Notes: generated from the sequence alone by a model not told the origin. 15,597 nucleotides of DNA from Lachnospiraceae bacterium UBA1683 (GCA_002320245.1 DCKD01000083.1:1-15597); one strand, 5' to 3'; counted from the first letter of the stretch, positions 1 to 7,625 are shown. A program made the numbers and translations.

Positions 1-78
1 ATGTTCTAAATAGCGGGATTTTCAGCGCCTGTCTCATTTGTCGTTTAACTCATTTTATTAAGTAAGAAGGGAACGCTC

Positions 79-496
79 ATGAACTATAAAAATATTATTT
101 TTGATTTTGGAAATGTCATCGGAACATTTGACGAAACTTACATATTAAAACAATTCTGAACACAGGATTCGGATGTTCCAATTATATCGCATGCTATCTT
201 TGAAAACTGGCAGGCACTGGACGAGGGAACAAAATGCATCAGTCAACTTTGCGGAAAATGCCGGCTTTTATGAAATTACAAAAGAATTTGACGGCATCGT
301 ATTTTCCGGTGTCATTCGGGCAGCAAAACCAGAGCCAAAGATTTACCACTACCTGTTCGATACCTATCATCTGAACCCGGCAGAATGTTTCTTCATCGAC
401 GACAGGGCAGACAACATTGCCGCCGCAAAAGCACTTGGCATGGACGGCATTGTGTTTACCGGAGACGTTTCCGCCGTAAAAGATATGATTTTCTAA
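79..496 (+). pseudogene. decayed HAD-family phosphatase (nonsense codon plus internal deletion)
   Basis: The 5' part from the ATG at 79 translates to MNYKNIIFDFGNVIGTFDE, the HAD motif I region (DFGNV, with the nucleophile Asp). An in-frame TGA interrupts it at 157-159. The same frame then continues with plausible HAD sequence (ISHAIFENWQALDEGT) to about 231. There the reading shifts by one base into NASVNFAENAGFYEITKEF and on to the motif III/IV part (AKPEPKIYHYLF, FFIDDRADNIAAAKALGM), ending at a TAA at 494-496. The residues normally between DEGT and the motif II region (SNA-type) are absent, so the cap was lost in an internal deletion whose junction at 226-235 also shifts the frame. Family members are about 200 residues; only about 135 codons remain. 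A weak SD (AAGAAGGG) precedes the ATG. It is convergent with aroD and is the only plus-strand gene. Family assignment is confident; the exact substrate is unknown. Confidence 0.85.
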
Positions 497-551
497 GTAT
501 TTTTGAATACATCCCGTACAGCCCGGTTTAATACGTGGAATGATGTACTGA

Positions 552-1313
552 TTATAAACTTTCATGCAGGATTTCCAGCACACTCCGCAGTTTATCCACC
601 GCAATCTGTCCCGGAGCAGAAGTTTTCCCCACTGCTCCGAATGTCAGCGCAGAGCCAAACACTTCCCCTGACAGCCTGCTGATGACTCCGTCGCTTTTCA
701 TGGACATCGTGATAATCGGACGGTCTGCATGTTTGGAATACATCTCTTCGGTCGCTGCAAGCAGTGTCAGCACATCCTTTTTATTCTGCGGCATAACAGC
801 AATTTTGGGAATATCCGCACCCAGCTCCTGCATCTTACACAGCCGGGAGACAATTGTTTCCCGCCCCGGGGTTTTCTGAAAATCATGGTTTGAAACAATG
901 ACTTTCACCCCATATTCATGTGCCGTATCAATCATCCGGAGCACGTACTCATCCCCGGTAAACAACTCCACATCAAGCAAATCTACGCATCTGGTCCGGG
1001 CGATGTTCTGGTTCAGCTCCACGTATGCCTTTTCCTCCATCGCCTTTTCTCCGCCTTCCTCTGATGTGCGAAATGTGAAAAGCAACGGAACCTCTCCCAA
1101 TACTGCGCGCAGCCTGCGGACACACTGCTCCGTTTCTTTCCAGTTGAAAATGCCCTCATACCAGTCTGCCCGCCACTCTGCCACATCTGGTTTTACGGCT
1201 TGAATTTTTTCTGCCATTTCCAGAATTTCATCCTTTGTAACGCCGACAATCGGTACGCAAATTTTCGGAACTCCCGCTCCTATTTCCGTATTCCTTACCC
1301 TCACCGTACTCAT
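552..1313 (-). CDS. aroD: type I 3-dehydroquinate dehydratase
   Basis: Third step of the shikimate pathway: dehydration of 3-dehydroquinate to 3-dehydroshikimate through a Schiff base, in the cytosol. From the ATG at 1313 the product is 253 aa, the usual length. Its active-site residues fall at the numbers known for the Salmonella enzyme: E46 and R48 (EWRAD), E86, H143 (SNHDF), the Schiff-base lysine K170 (IPKIAVMP), R213, S232 and Q236. An upstream in-frame ATG at 1334 would add seven residues (MDKRRGR), but it lies inside the 3' end of smpB and has no SD. The 1313 start has AAAGGAG seven bases upstream, and this SD directly follows the smpB stop (TAAAAGGAG), so translation is probably coupled. 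It is the last gene of rnr-smpB-aroD. I see no convincing terminator in 497-551. Confidence 0.96.
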   Translation of the reverse strand: MSTVRVRNTEIGAGVPKICVPIVGVTKDEILEMAEKIQAVKPDVAEWRADWYEGIFNWKETEQCVRRLRAVLGEVPLLFTFRTSEEGGEKAMEEKAYVELNQNIARTRCVDLLDVELFTGDEYVLRMIDTAHEYGVKVIVSNHDFQKTPGRETIVSRLCKMQELGADIPKIAVMPQNKKDVLTLLAATEEMYSKHADRPIITMSMKSDGVISRLSGEVFGSALTFGAVGKTSAPGQIAVDKLRSVLEILHESL

Positions 1314-1320
1314 ACGCCCT

Positions 1321-1329
1321 CTCCTTTTA
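1321..1329 (-). promoter_or_regulatory. aroD ribosome binding site fused to the smpB stop codon
   Basis: On the minus strand the smpB stop TAA (1329-1327) runs directly into AAAGGAG, seven bases before the aroD ATG at 1313. This decides the aroD start in favour of 1313 and suggests that aroD initiation uses ribosomes arriving from smpB. Confidence 0.8.
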
Positions 1330-1788
1330 TCCAAGATTCCGAACTTTAAAGTCTCTCTGTGCTACGCGTCTCTGGTCTTTCTTTGCAATATCATCCCGCT
1401 TATCATAGAGCTTTTTACCTTTCGCAAGACCAATCTCCATTTTCACGAGACTGCCGCTGAAATACACACGCAACGGAACGACTGTAATTCCTTTCTCTTT
1501 CATCTTTCCGAAAATTTTGTCAATCTCTTTCTTATGAAGAAGAAGTTTTCTTACACGAAGCGGGTCTTTATTGAAGATATTCCCCTTTTCATACGGAGAG
1601 ATATGCATGCCGTAGATAAACATCTCTCCATTCTCAATTCGGATAAATGCCTCTTTGATACTGCATTTTCCCATACGAAGAGATTTTACCTCCGTTCCGT
1701 GCAGCACAATTCCTGCCTCGTATTTCTCAAGAATAAAATAATCATGATATGCCTTTTTATTATTTGCAATCAGTTTTCCCTCTGCCAT
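1327..1788 (-). CDS. smpB: SsrA-binding protein SmpB
   Basis: Binds tmRNA and delivers it to stalled ribosomes in trans-translation. The start at 1788 (MAEGKLIANNKKAYHDYFIL) gives 153 aa, the normal family size. Visible family features are the N-terminal IANNKKAYHDYFI, GTEVKSLR at residues 31-38, the YGMHISPYEKGN segment near 59-70, and the basic C-terminal tail containing KKLYDKR (125-131), which mimics the anticodon arm in the ribosome. The frame stays open upstream to ATGs at 1827 and 1890, but those would add 13 or 34 residues absent from the family, lack an SD, and the longer one overlaps the end of rnr. Upstream of 1788 the minus strand carries GAGG and AAGGG at usable spacing. It lies 67 bp after rnr. 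No ssrA (tmRNA) gene is visible in this window. Confidence 0.95.
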   Translation of the reverse strand: MAEGKLIANNKKAYHDYFILEKYEAGIVLHGTEVKSLRMGKCSIKEAFIRIENGEMFIYGMHISPYEKGNIFNKDPLRVRKLLLHKKEIDKIFGKMKEKGITVVPLRVYFSGSLVKMEIGLAKGKKLYDKRDDIAKKDQRRVAQRDFKVRNLG

Positions 1789-1855
1789 AACGCCCTTACC
1801 TCTCTCCTGTCCAAATTCTGTTTTCATTATGCCATCATGCAACACCGTTACACCA

Positions 1856-4000
1856 TTATATCGCTTCGTAATCATCCTCACAAAATTCAAAATCTATCGT
1901 GCGGTTGAGTCTGTCCACATCCAGAACACGTACACGCACCGTCTGTCCGAGCTTATACACATTTCTTGTGCGCTCGCCAATCAGCTCATATTGTTCCTCC
2001 CAGTACTCATAGTGGTCGTCATACATATTGGTTACATGCACAAGGCCTTCTATCGTGTTTGGCAGTTCCACATAGGCGCCCCACTTCGTAATTCCGGAAA
2101 TCACGCCTTCGAACTCGTCCCCGATTCGCTGCTGCATGTACTCCACTTTCTTCAGCTTAATTGTCTCGCGCTCCGCCTCTTCTGCGCGACGCTCCATCAT
2201 ACTTGCCTGCGCCGCCACCTCCGGCAAAATCTTCTCGTAATGCTCAATCCGCTCCTCATTCATACGCCCGCGGATACTTTCCTTAATAATCCGGTGAATC
2301 TGCAAATCCGGATACCGGCGAATCGGCGATGTGAAATGCGTATAATATTTCGCAGCCAACCCAAAATGTCCCGTATTCTCCGGAGTATACTTCGCCTGTT
2401 TCATAGAGCGCAATGCCAGACGGCTGATTAACGCCTCCTCAGGCGTGCCCTCCACCTTTCCAAGCAGTTTCTGCACCTCTTTCGGACGCACCTCGCTGCC
2501 AACATGGATATGGTATCCGAAATTATTGATAAATGTGCTCAGTTTCTTAATTTTATCCTCGTCCGGCGTCTCATGCGTCCGATATAAAAACGGCAGTTCG
2601 CGCCAGTAATATTCCTCGGCAACCGTCTCATTTGCCAGCAGCATAAAATCCTCAATCATCTTCGTGGCAACATTGCGGTCATAGGGTTTGATATCAACCG
2701 GTTTCCCATGTTCATCCAGAACCATTTTTGTTTCCGGAAAATCAAAATCAATAGAGCCTCTCTGTTTCCGGCGGTCCCTCAAAATATGCGACAGTTCCTC
2801 CATCCGTTCAAACATCGGCACCAGTTCTCCATACTCGGCGATTTCCCGCCCGTCATGGTCCGTCAGAATCTTCGCCACACTTGTATAACTCATCCGGCGG
2901 TCCACACAGATGACAGTCTCCGCAATCTCATGGTCAATGACTTCTCCCTTCGGATTCACCAGCATGATACAACTCAGCGCCAACCGGTTTTCCCCTGCAT
3001 TCAGAGAACAGATTCCATTGGACAGCCTATGTGGCAGCATCGGGATTACGCGGTCAACAAGATATACGCTTGTCCCACGTTTCAACGCCTCACGGTCCAA
3101 TGCACTGCGCTCCTGCACATAATTGGTAACATCCGCAATATGGACTCCAAGCCGGTAATTCCCTCCTTCCTTTGTCAGGGATACCGCGTCATCCAAATCT
3201 TTTGCATCCTCTCCGTCAATGGTCACCATCTGCCAGCCGCGCAAATCCCTGCGCCCTGCCATGTCCGCCTCACTTACTTCCTTTCCGACACGCTCTGCCT
3301 GGTTCATTACCTTTTCCGGAAATTCTACCGGGAGATCAAATCCCCTCACAATCGACATGATATCGGTCCCCGGGTCATTGATGTGCCCGATAATCTCCAC
3401 AACAAAACCTTCCGGTTTCATATTTTCCCCGCCGTAAGAGGTCAGTTCCACCACAACCTTATGTCCGGACATGGCGCCTTTTTCCTTACCCTCCGGTATA
3501 TAAACATCTTTCAGTAAACGCTGGTTATCCGGCCGTACGAATCCGAAACTTTTGCATTTCTCATACAGGCCGACTACTCTGGTTGTGCCATGCGAGAGAA
3601 TACGGACAATCTTTCCCTCCCTGCGTCTTCCACTGCTTCCATCCTTTTCCTTCGTGAGGATAAATTCCACTTCATCTCCCTGAAACGCACCATTCATATT
3701 ATCCTCGGAAATAAAGACATCCTCATCCTCCCCTTCCTGCATGACAAAGCCAAACCCGCGTGCGTTTGCCTGAAATGTCCCGGTCAGACGCTTTGTCTGT
3801 CCCTTCGCATACTTCCCTTTCTTCGATACAAATATCTTCCCTTCCTGTACCAATGCATCCAACACTTCCCTGAGTTCTTCCCGCTGTTCTTTCGGAACCT
3901 GAAGAATCATCGCAATCTCTTTTAGCTTCATTGGTACATAGAAATCGTCACAAATAAAATCGTAGATTACTTTTTTTCTTTTTTCAAATGTATTATTCAT
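1856..4000 (-). CDS. rnr: ribonuclease R (3'-5' exoribonuclease)
   Basis: Degrades structured RNA and takes part in tmRNA-linked mRNA decay. From the ATG at 4000 it is 714 aa, with the standard order: N-terminal winged helix (about 1-65), two cold-shock domains (about 70-215), the RNB catalytic domain (about 250-575) and a C-terminal S1 domain (about 625-708). The RNB metal-binding acids are in IDGEDAKDLDDAV (D262, D268, D270, D271), and the RNB end has FTSPIRRYPDL near 556-566. The frame stays open to 4102, but the 34 extra codons do not resemble the family, whereas the ATG at 4000 has AGAGGA six bases upstream. There is no long Lys-rich tail after S1. It heads rnr-smpB-aroD. A terminator after secG (4211-4242) separates it from secG, so it should have its own promoter in 4001-4210. 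Confidence 0.96.
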   Translation of the reverse strand: MNNTFEKRKKVIYDFICDDFYVPMKLKEIAMILQVPKEQREELREVLDALVQEGKIFVSKKGKYAKGQTKRLTGTFQANARGFGFVMQEGEDEDVFISEDNMNGAFQGDEVEFILTKEKDGSSGRRREGKIVRILSHGTTRVVGLYEKCKSFGFVRPDNQRLLKDVYIPEGKEKGAMSGHKVVVELTSYGGENMKPEGFVVEIIGHINDPGTDIMSIVRGFDLPVEFPEKVMNQAERVGKEVSEADMAGRRDLRGWQMVTIDGEDAKDLDDAVSLTKEGGNYRLGVHIADVTNYVQERSALDREALKRGTSVYLVDRVIPMLPHRLSNGICSLNAGENRLALSCIMLVNPKGEVIDHEIAETVICVDRRMSYTSVAKILTDHDGREIAEYGELVPMFERMEELSHILRDRRKQRGSIDFDFPETKMVLDEHGKPVDIKPYDRNVATKMIEDFMLLANETVAEEYYWRELPFLYRTHETPDEDKIKKLSTFINNFGYHIHVGSEVRPKEVQKLLGKVEGTPEEALISRLALRSMKQAKYTPENTGHFGLAAKYYTHFTSPIRRYPDLQIHRIIKESIRGRMNEERIEHYEKILPEVAAQASMMERRAEEAERETIKLKKVEYMQQRIGDEFEGVISGITKWGAYVELPNTIEGLVHVTNMYDDHYEYWEEQYELIGERTRNVYKLGQTVRVRVLDVDRLNRTIDFEFCEDDYEAI

Positions 4001-4210
4001 ACTTATTCCTCTCATATACCCCCAATACATCGCCTTCCACGTCCCCCCTCCTTCATACACAGGATGAATGTTCCATATGCAGAGAGGAAGAAGAAGGCTC
4101 AACGGTGGCTGCGCCGGTTGATGACAACACTACAGATGAAAATTCAGCCTGGCAGAAAGCCACGTTAATCCGAAGACGAAGTACCGGAAAATTTTTTCCT
4201 ATATAACGAA
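4001..4210 (-). other. rnr upstream region, no recognised element
   Basis: This stretch lies between the secG terminator and the rnr start and should hold the rnr promoter. The best match I find is weak (TTGAGC, 17 nt, CATATG on the minus strand near 4070-4110). A GGAAAA/TTTTCC inverted repeat is at 4186-4199 and a small TTCAT/ATGAA hairpin at 4052-4068. A 64-codon open frame (4053-4247) has no family resemblance, runs back through the terminator hairpin and has no SD, so I do not call it a gene. Confidence 0.4.
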
Positions 4211-4242
4211 AAAACACTCTATATTTGCCTATAGAGTGTTTT
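4209..4242 (-). terminator. rho-independent terminator of secG
   Basis: Perfect 13-bp inverted repeat: AAAACACTCTATA at 4211-4223 and TATAGAGTGTTTT at 4230-4242, loop of six. On the minus strand the second arm ends in a run of six T. It lies 14 bp after the secG stop and separates secG from rnr. Confidence 0.88.
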
Positions 4243-4256
4243 ATCATCTTCTCTTC

Positions 4257-4499
4257 TTAGTTAAATACGCTGAGGTTCAAAACAACAGCAAGAACCATGA
4301 ACAAAATTGCAAGAAACTTTGTTGACTTCACAAGTGCGCCTTCCATAGAACGTCCTTTATTCTGTCCCCAGTAAGTATCTGCTGCACCGCTGATTGTCCC
4401 AAGTCCCGCAGACTTTCCTTCCTGAAGAAGAATAATCGCTGATAATGCGATACAATCTATTACAAATATAATTGTTAATACTGTTTTTAAAATCTCCAT
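4257..4499 (-). CDS. secG: preprotein translocase subunit SecG
   Basis: Small membrane subunit of the SecYEG channel that aids SecA-driven export. It is 80 aa with two transmembrane segments (about 4-25 and 60-78) joined by a loop containing LLQEGKSAGLGTISGAADTY, the typical SecG middle region (LLQ.GK..GLG...G). The start is fixed by a near-ideal SD (AGGAGGTG) seven bases before the ATG. In many Firmicutes secG leads directly into rnr and smpB; here a strong promoter in front and a hairpin behind make it monocistronic. Confidence 0.95.
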   Translation of the reverse strand: MEILKTVLTIIFVIDCIALSAIILLQEGKSAGLGTISGAADTYWGQNKGRSMEGALVKSTKFLAILFMVLAVVLNLSVFN

Positions 4500-4530
4500 C
4501 TATCCACACCTCCTGTGATAAACCAGAATT

Positions 4531-4559
4531 ATTCTACCACAGTTTCCCTTGAATGGCAA
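4531..4559 (-). promoter_or_regulatory. secG promoter (sigma-A type)
   Basis: Minus strand TTGCCA (4559-4554), a 17-nt spacer, then TAGAAT (4536-4531), about 30 bases before the secG ATG. Five of six bases match the consensus in each box and the spacing is ideal. Confidence 0.75.
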
Positions 4560-4572
4560 GCGTTTTCCAGAA

Positions 4573-4654
4573 AATGTACCTTATCTTTAGCTTATCTTTA
4601 AATACCGCCGTATCCCTTTTACACTCAGGCAATGTACCTTATCTGTATCTTATC
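4573..4654 (-). repeat. two 24-bp direct repeats with paired GATAAG boxes
   Basis: Copies at 4573-4596 and 4631-4654 agree at 22 of 24 positions. On the minus strand each reads GATAAG, five bases, GATAAGGTACATT, so there are four GATAAG hexamers in two pairs, the members of a pair starting 11 bp apart (one helical turn). The repeats lie between the eno stop and the secG -35 box, the nearer one 13 bp upstream of that box. They could be an operator for secG or act in the eno 3' end; no regulator is identified. Confidence 0.6.
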
Positions 4655-4662
4655 CCTCTCTG

Positions 4663-5934
4663 TTACCGTTCCAACTGTTCTTCAATCCGCAGCAACTGAT
4701 TGTATTTTGCCACCCGTTCTGTCCGGCATGGTGCTCCGGTCTTAATCTGTCCGGTGTTGAATGCCACCGCGAGGTCTGCAATGGTTGTGTCTTCCGTCTC
4801 TCCGGAGCGATGCGATACAATTGCCTGATATCCTGATTTCTGCGCCAGCTCAATTGCTTCCACCGCCTCCGTCAGAGTTCCAATCTGGTTTACTTTCACA
4901 AGGATTGCATTTGCGACACCTTTCTCAATCCCTTTTTTCAACCGTTCAACATTGGTAACAAACAGGTCGTCTCCGACCAACTGTACCTCCCGCCCAAGCC
5001 GGGTTGTCAGCAGCTCCCATCCATCCCAGTCTTCCTCATCCAATGGATCTTCAATGGAGCAGATTGGAAATTCATTCATCAGTTCTTCATAATAATCAAT
5101 CAGCTCTTCTGCCGAACGAATGACTTTTTCCCCCCGCATCCTGCTTTCTCCCGGAAATTCATATGTCTTAAAATCCGTATTGTATAATTCCGACGCCGCC
5201 ACATCCAGCGCTACCGCGATATCCGTCCCCATCCGGTATCCCGCTTTCTCCACTGCCCGTTTCAGGAATTGCAGCGCCGCCCTTGCATCTGGCAAATCCG
5301 GCGCAAATCCCCCCTCATCGCCAACTGCCGTATTTAGTTTTTCTTCTTTCAGCAATCCCTTCAATGCCTGATAGATTTCCGCACACATCCGCAGCCCTTC
5401 CCTGAAGTTCTCGGCCCCTACCGGCATAATCATGAATTCCTGAATATCCAGTGTATTATCCGCATGTGCCCCGCCGTTCAGGATGTTCATCATCGGCACC
5501 GGCATTTTCTTCGCATTCACGCCTCCAAGATATTTGTACAATGGAATCCGCAAAGCATTTGCCGCCGCATGCGCCGCTGCCAGAGACACGCCTAACAGGG
5601 CATTGGCACCCATTTTCTGCTTGTTCTGAGTCCCGTCCGTCTCAATCAGCACACGGTCAATCTCTGCCTGTTCAAATACGTTGATTCCAATGACCGCGCC
5701 TGCAAGCTGGTCATTCACATGGCTCACCGCATACTGCACGCCTTTTCCTCCAAACCGCACCCCGCCGTCTCTCAGTTCTACCGCTTCATATTTCCCGGTA
5801 GAAGCGCCGGAAGGAACCGATGCCCTACCGACTGTATTCTCTCCGACAAGCACCTCTACTTCAATAGTCGGATTTCCTCTGGAGTCCAGGATTTCCCTTG
5901 CAAATACGTCCCGTATCGGTAAATATTGATACAT
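4663..5934 (-). CDS. eno: enolase (phosphopyruvate hydratase)
   Basis: Interconverts 2-phosphoglycerate and phosphoenolpyruvate in glycolysis and gluconeogenesis; also a component of RNA-decay assemblies in Firmicutes. At 423 aa it has the usual length. Visible: N-terminal DVFAREILDSRGNPTIEVEV, the phosphate-loop region SVPSGASTGKYEA, NILNGGAHADN near 150-160, catalytic E207 (GDEGGFAP), Mg2+ ligands D244 (ALDVAASE), E295 (SIEDPLDE) and D322 (VGDDLF), catalytic K347 inside the signature LVKVNQIGTLTE, substrate residues SHRSGETED (374-382) and K398. The start at 5934 has AGGAGGAG seven bases upstream. It stands alone, between the GC-rich element upstream and the GATAAG repeats downstream. I see no strong terminator directly after the stop. 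Confidence 0.97.
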   Translation of the reverse strand: MYQYLPIRDVFAREILDSRGNPTIEVEVLVGENTVGRASVPSGASTGKYEAVELRDGGVRFGGKGVQYAVSHVNDQLAGAVIGINVFEQAEIDRVLIETDGTQNKQKMGANALLGVSLAAAHAAANALRIPLYKYLGGVNAKKMPVPMMNILNGGAHADNTLDIQEFMIMPVGAENFREGLRMCAEIYQALKGLLKEEKLNTAVGDEGGFAPDLPDARAALQFLKRAVEKAGYRMGTDIAVALDVAASELYNTDFKTYEFPGESRMRGEKVIRSAEELIDYYEELMNEFPICSIEDPLDEEDWDGWELLTTRLGREVQLVGDDLFVTNVERLKKGIEKGVANAILVKVNQIGTLTEAVEAIELAQKSGYQAIVSHRSGETEDTTIADLAVAFNTGQIKTGAPCRTERVAKYNQLLRIEEQLER

Positions 5935-5972
5935 GATTTTACTCCTCCTATGATATAAAATGATATCTCAGA

Positions 5973-6003
5973 AGTATAGTATTCCAAAAAGACCAATTGT
6001 CAT
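5973..6003 (-). promoter_or_regulatory. possible eno promoter
   Basis: Minus strand ATGACA (6003-5998) and TATACT (5978-5973), with a long 19-nt spacer, ending about 40 bases before the eno ATG. The AT-rich 5935-6005 stretch is the natural place for the promoter, but the spacer is suboptimal and the choice of boxes uncertain. Confidence 0.35.
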
Positions 6004-6015
6004 ACATTCCCCTCA

Positions 6016-6234
6016 GTGAACAAAGTGCAGCACGGCTCCTTGTCCACGGAGGGGAACGTTGCAGATAAACGCGGCCGGGATTGTTTCCGCCAAACACCCC
6101 ACGGGAGTCAAAGCCCCCGTGGCAAGCTGACGTGGCAGCAACCTTGCAGCGCAGCAAGCTACGGGGCATCTGACCCTCACGGCAGCCGCCAAATGCAAGC
6201 AAGCTTGCATCTGGCCCGTTGCCCGCGGGAATAA
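6016..6234. other. GC-rich, hairpin-rich intergenic element (candidate structured RNA or dispersed repeat)
   Basis: About 220 bp, visibly richer in G+C than its surroundings and sharply bounded by AT-rich DNA. It contains an 8-bp inverted repeat ATGCAAGC/GCTTGCAT (6193-6210, 2-nt gap), CCACGGG/CCCGTGG (6099-6105 and 6116-6122), CTTGC/GCAAG (6143-6158) and the palindrome CCCGCGGG (6222-6229). There are recurring words: CAAGCT three times, GTGGCA twice, GCATCTG twice. Open frames of 65-109 codons run through it on both strands, but their translations are Cys/Arg/Pro-rich, resemble no family I know and have no good SD; they look like a by-product of composition. It starts a few bases after the end of the CorC-type gene and ends before the probable eno promoter. 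I have an unverified impression of having met similar sequence dispersed in gut Lachnospiraceae genomes. Confidence 0.55.
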
Positions 6235-6245
6235 ATGAATCAGAA

Positions 6246-7547
6246 TTATTCCGAAACTGCCCTGCGGACCAGCGCATATTCCACCGTATGTTTTTTTACA
6301 TTCATAACTTCTATCACCAGACCGCAGGTTTCACAGGTAAAATGCTCTCCTTCAGCCGGTATCCTGCCAATCGTTCCACAGATTAGCCCGTTGAACGTAT
6401 CATAAACATCAACCGGAAAATCTACATGGAAAGTCTCTGCCACTTCCTGCAGATCGGCATCGCCCTGTACCCGCCACGTCTCTTCATCCAATTTTTCAAT
6501 ATCGTCTGGTTTCGGCGGCGCTTCCTCTTCTTCTATCTCACCTACCAGCAGCTCCAACAGGTCATGCATGGTAACAATTCCCGTTATTCCTCCATACTCG
6601 GCCAAAACCACGGCAAAATAGTTCTTCGCCTGCTTCATTTTATTAAATAAAGCGTTGGCGCGCATTCCCTCCGGTACAAACACTGGTTTATCCACCGCGT
6701 GCTCCATCAAATAGTCAATTGTACGGTTCTCAGAGCGGAAATAGTCTTTGGTATCCAAAATGCCAATTATATTGTCGGCAGATTCCTCACAGACAGGATA
6801 GTATGTATGGCGGCTTTCCTGAATCGTTTTCGCCCATACTTCCTCGCCGTCTTCCACATCAAGGAAAACGACATCCCTCCTGTGAGTGCTGACCTGTTCC
6901 GCCGAAGTATCATCAAATTCAAAGACATTCTGGATGAGCCTGCGTTCTTCTTCCTGAATGGTTCCCTGCTCCTTTCCTTCCGCAAGCATCATGCGAATCT
7001 CCTCTTCCGTCACAACTTCGTCTTCTTCGTCAGGATTGATTCCCAATACCCTTAGCACCCCGTTAGTGGAGGCAGTTAAAAGCCACACAAGCGGCGCAAA
7101 CAGTTTTGATACGAAATAGAGCATATTTGACATCCCAAGAGCCATGAATTCTGCCTTTTTCATGGCAATTCTTTTCGGCACCAGCTCGCCAAATACAAGA
7201 CTGAAAGATGTCAGGACGAGTGTAATCACAACCAGTACCGCGGAATGCAGGACACTCTCCGGAACAGGAACACCTGCCCGGACCAGCAGCGACACCAGTG
7301 GTCCGGCAAAATTGTCTGCCGCAAACGCACCGCCCAACAATCCCGCCAAAGTGATTGCAACCTGTATCGTTGCCAGGAACTTCGCCGGCTGTTCTGTCAG
7401 AAACGCAAGTCTTCTCGCCCTCTTATCTCCCTCCTGCGCCATATGTCTTAATTTCGCATCACTCATAGAAATAACTGCGATCTCTGCACTTGCAAAAACC
7501 GCATTCATAAAAATCAAAATAACCTGTAATATAATTGCTCCAACCAT
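6246..7547 (-). CDS. CNNM/CorC-type membrane transporter with CBS pair (hemolysin-C family)
   Basis: Predicted membrane protein of the family that includes Bacillus MpfA and bacterial CorC, implicated in Mg2+ (or Co2+) export or homeostasis. It is 433 aa. Residues 1-175 form the CNNM (DUF21) domain with membrane segments near 1-25, 57-90, 100-122 and 140-165 and the motif GELVPKRIA (120-128). A CBS pair spans about 215-335 (HTYYPVCEE; YGGITGIVTMHDLLELLVGEI), and a CorC_HlyC domain about 350-430. Odd: the last domain contains a CxxC (FTCETCGL, C405 and C408). The start at 7547 has AAAGGA eight bases upstream. Upstream lie its own promoter, a short acidic leader ORF and a terminator, implying attenuation control. 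The preceding gene is the Na+/H+ antiporter nhaC. Direction of transport and ion are inferred from the family only. Confidence 0.88.
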   Translation of the reverse strand: MVGAIILQVILIFMNAVFASAEIAVISMSDAKLRHMAQEGDKRARRLAFLTEQPAKFLATIQVAITLAGLLGGAFAADNFAGPLVSLLVRAGVPVPESVLHSAVLVVITLVLTSFSLVFGELVPKRIAMKKAEFMALGMSNMLYFVSKLFAPLVWLLTASTNGVLRVLGINPDEEDEVVTEEEIRMMLAEGKEQGTIQEEERRLIQNVFEFDDTSAEQVSTHRRDVVFLDVEDGEEVWAKTIQESRHTYYPVCEESADNIIGILDTKDYFRSENRTIDYLMEHAVDKPVFVPEGMRANALFNKMKQAKNYFAVVLAEYGGITGIVTMHDLLELLVGEIEEEEAPPKPDDIEKLDEETWRVQGDADLQEVAETFHVDFPVDVYDTFNGLICGTIGRIPAEGEHFTCETCGLVIEVMNVKKHTVEYALVRRAVSE

Positions 7548-7588
7548 ATTTTGTATCCTTTCATTTTTTACACATTAAAAATAACTTC

Positions 7589-7625
7589 AAAAAGGGTATA
7601 GCCTGCAAAACCGCAGAATATACCC
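7589..7625 (-). terminator. terminator hairpin in the leader of the CorC-type gene (possible attenuator)
   Basis: Minus strand GGGTATA (7625-7619), TT, CTGC, loop, GCAG, GC, TATACCC (7600-7594), then TTTTT (7593-7589). It lies 42 bp before the CorC-type start, downstream of a good promoter, so full expression needs readthrough. The stretch TATTCTG of its left half (7620-7614) can instead pair with CAGAATA (7659-7653) in the leader, a possible antiterminator. It could alternatively just end the nhaC transcript. Confidence 0.75.

Noticed and set aside
157..159. TGA in the HAD gene as a selenocysteine codon
   Set aside because: The same gene carries a frameshifting internal deletion and I see no SECIS-like hairpin just downstream; pseudogene decay explains it better.
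497..551. tmRNA (ssrA) gene or strong terminator near the smpB-aroD end
   Set aside because: The gap is only 55 bp, with a possible weak TACATC/GATGTA pairing but no T-run, and no tmRNA sequence is seen.
4053..4247. 64-codon open frame on the minus strand between secG and rnr
   Set aside because: It starts inside the secG terminator hairpin, has no SD, and its translation resembles nothing; treated as leader DNA.
5948..6277. Protein-coding genes on either strand of the GC-rich element
   Set aside because: Frames are open on both strands at once because of composition, lack SDs, and give Cys/Arg/Pro-rich translations without family features.
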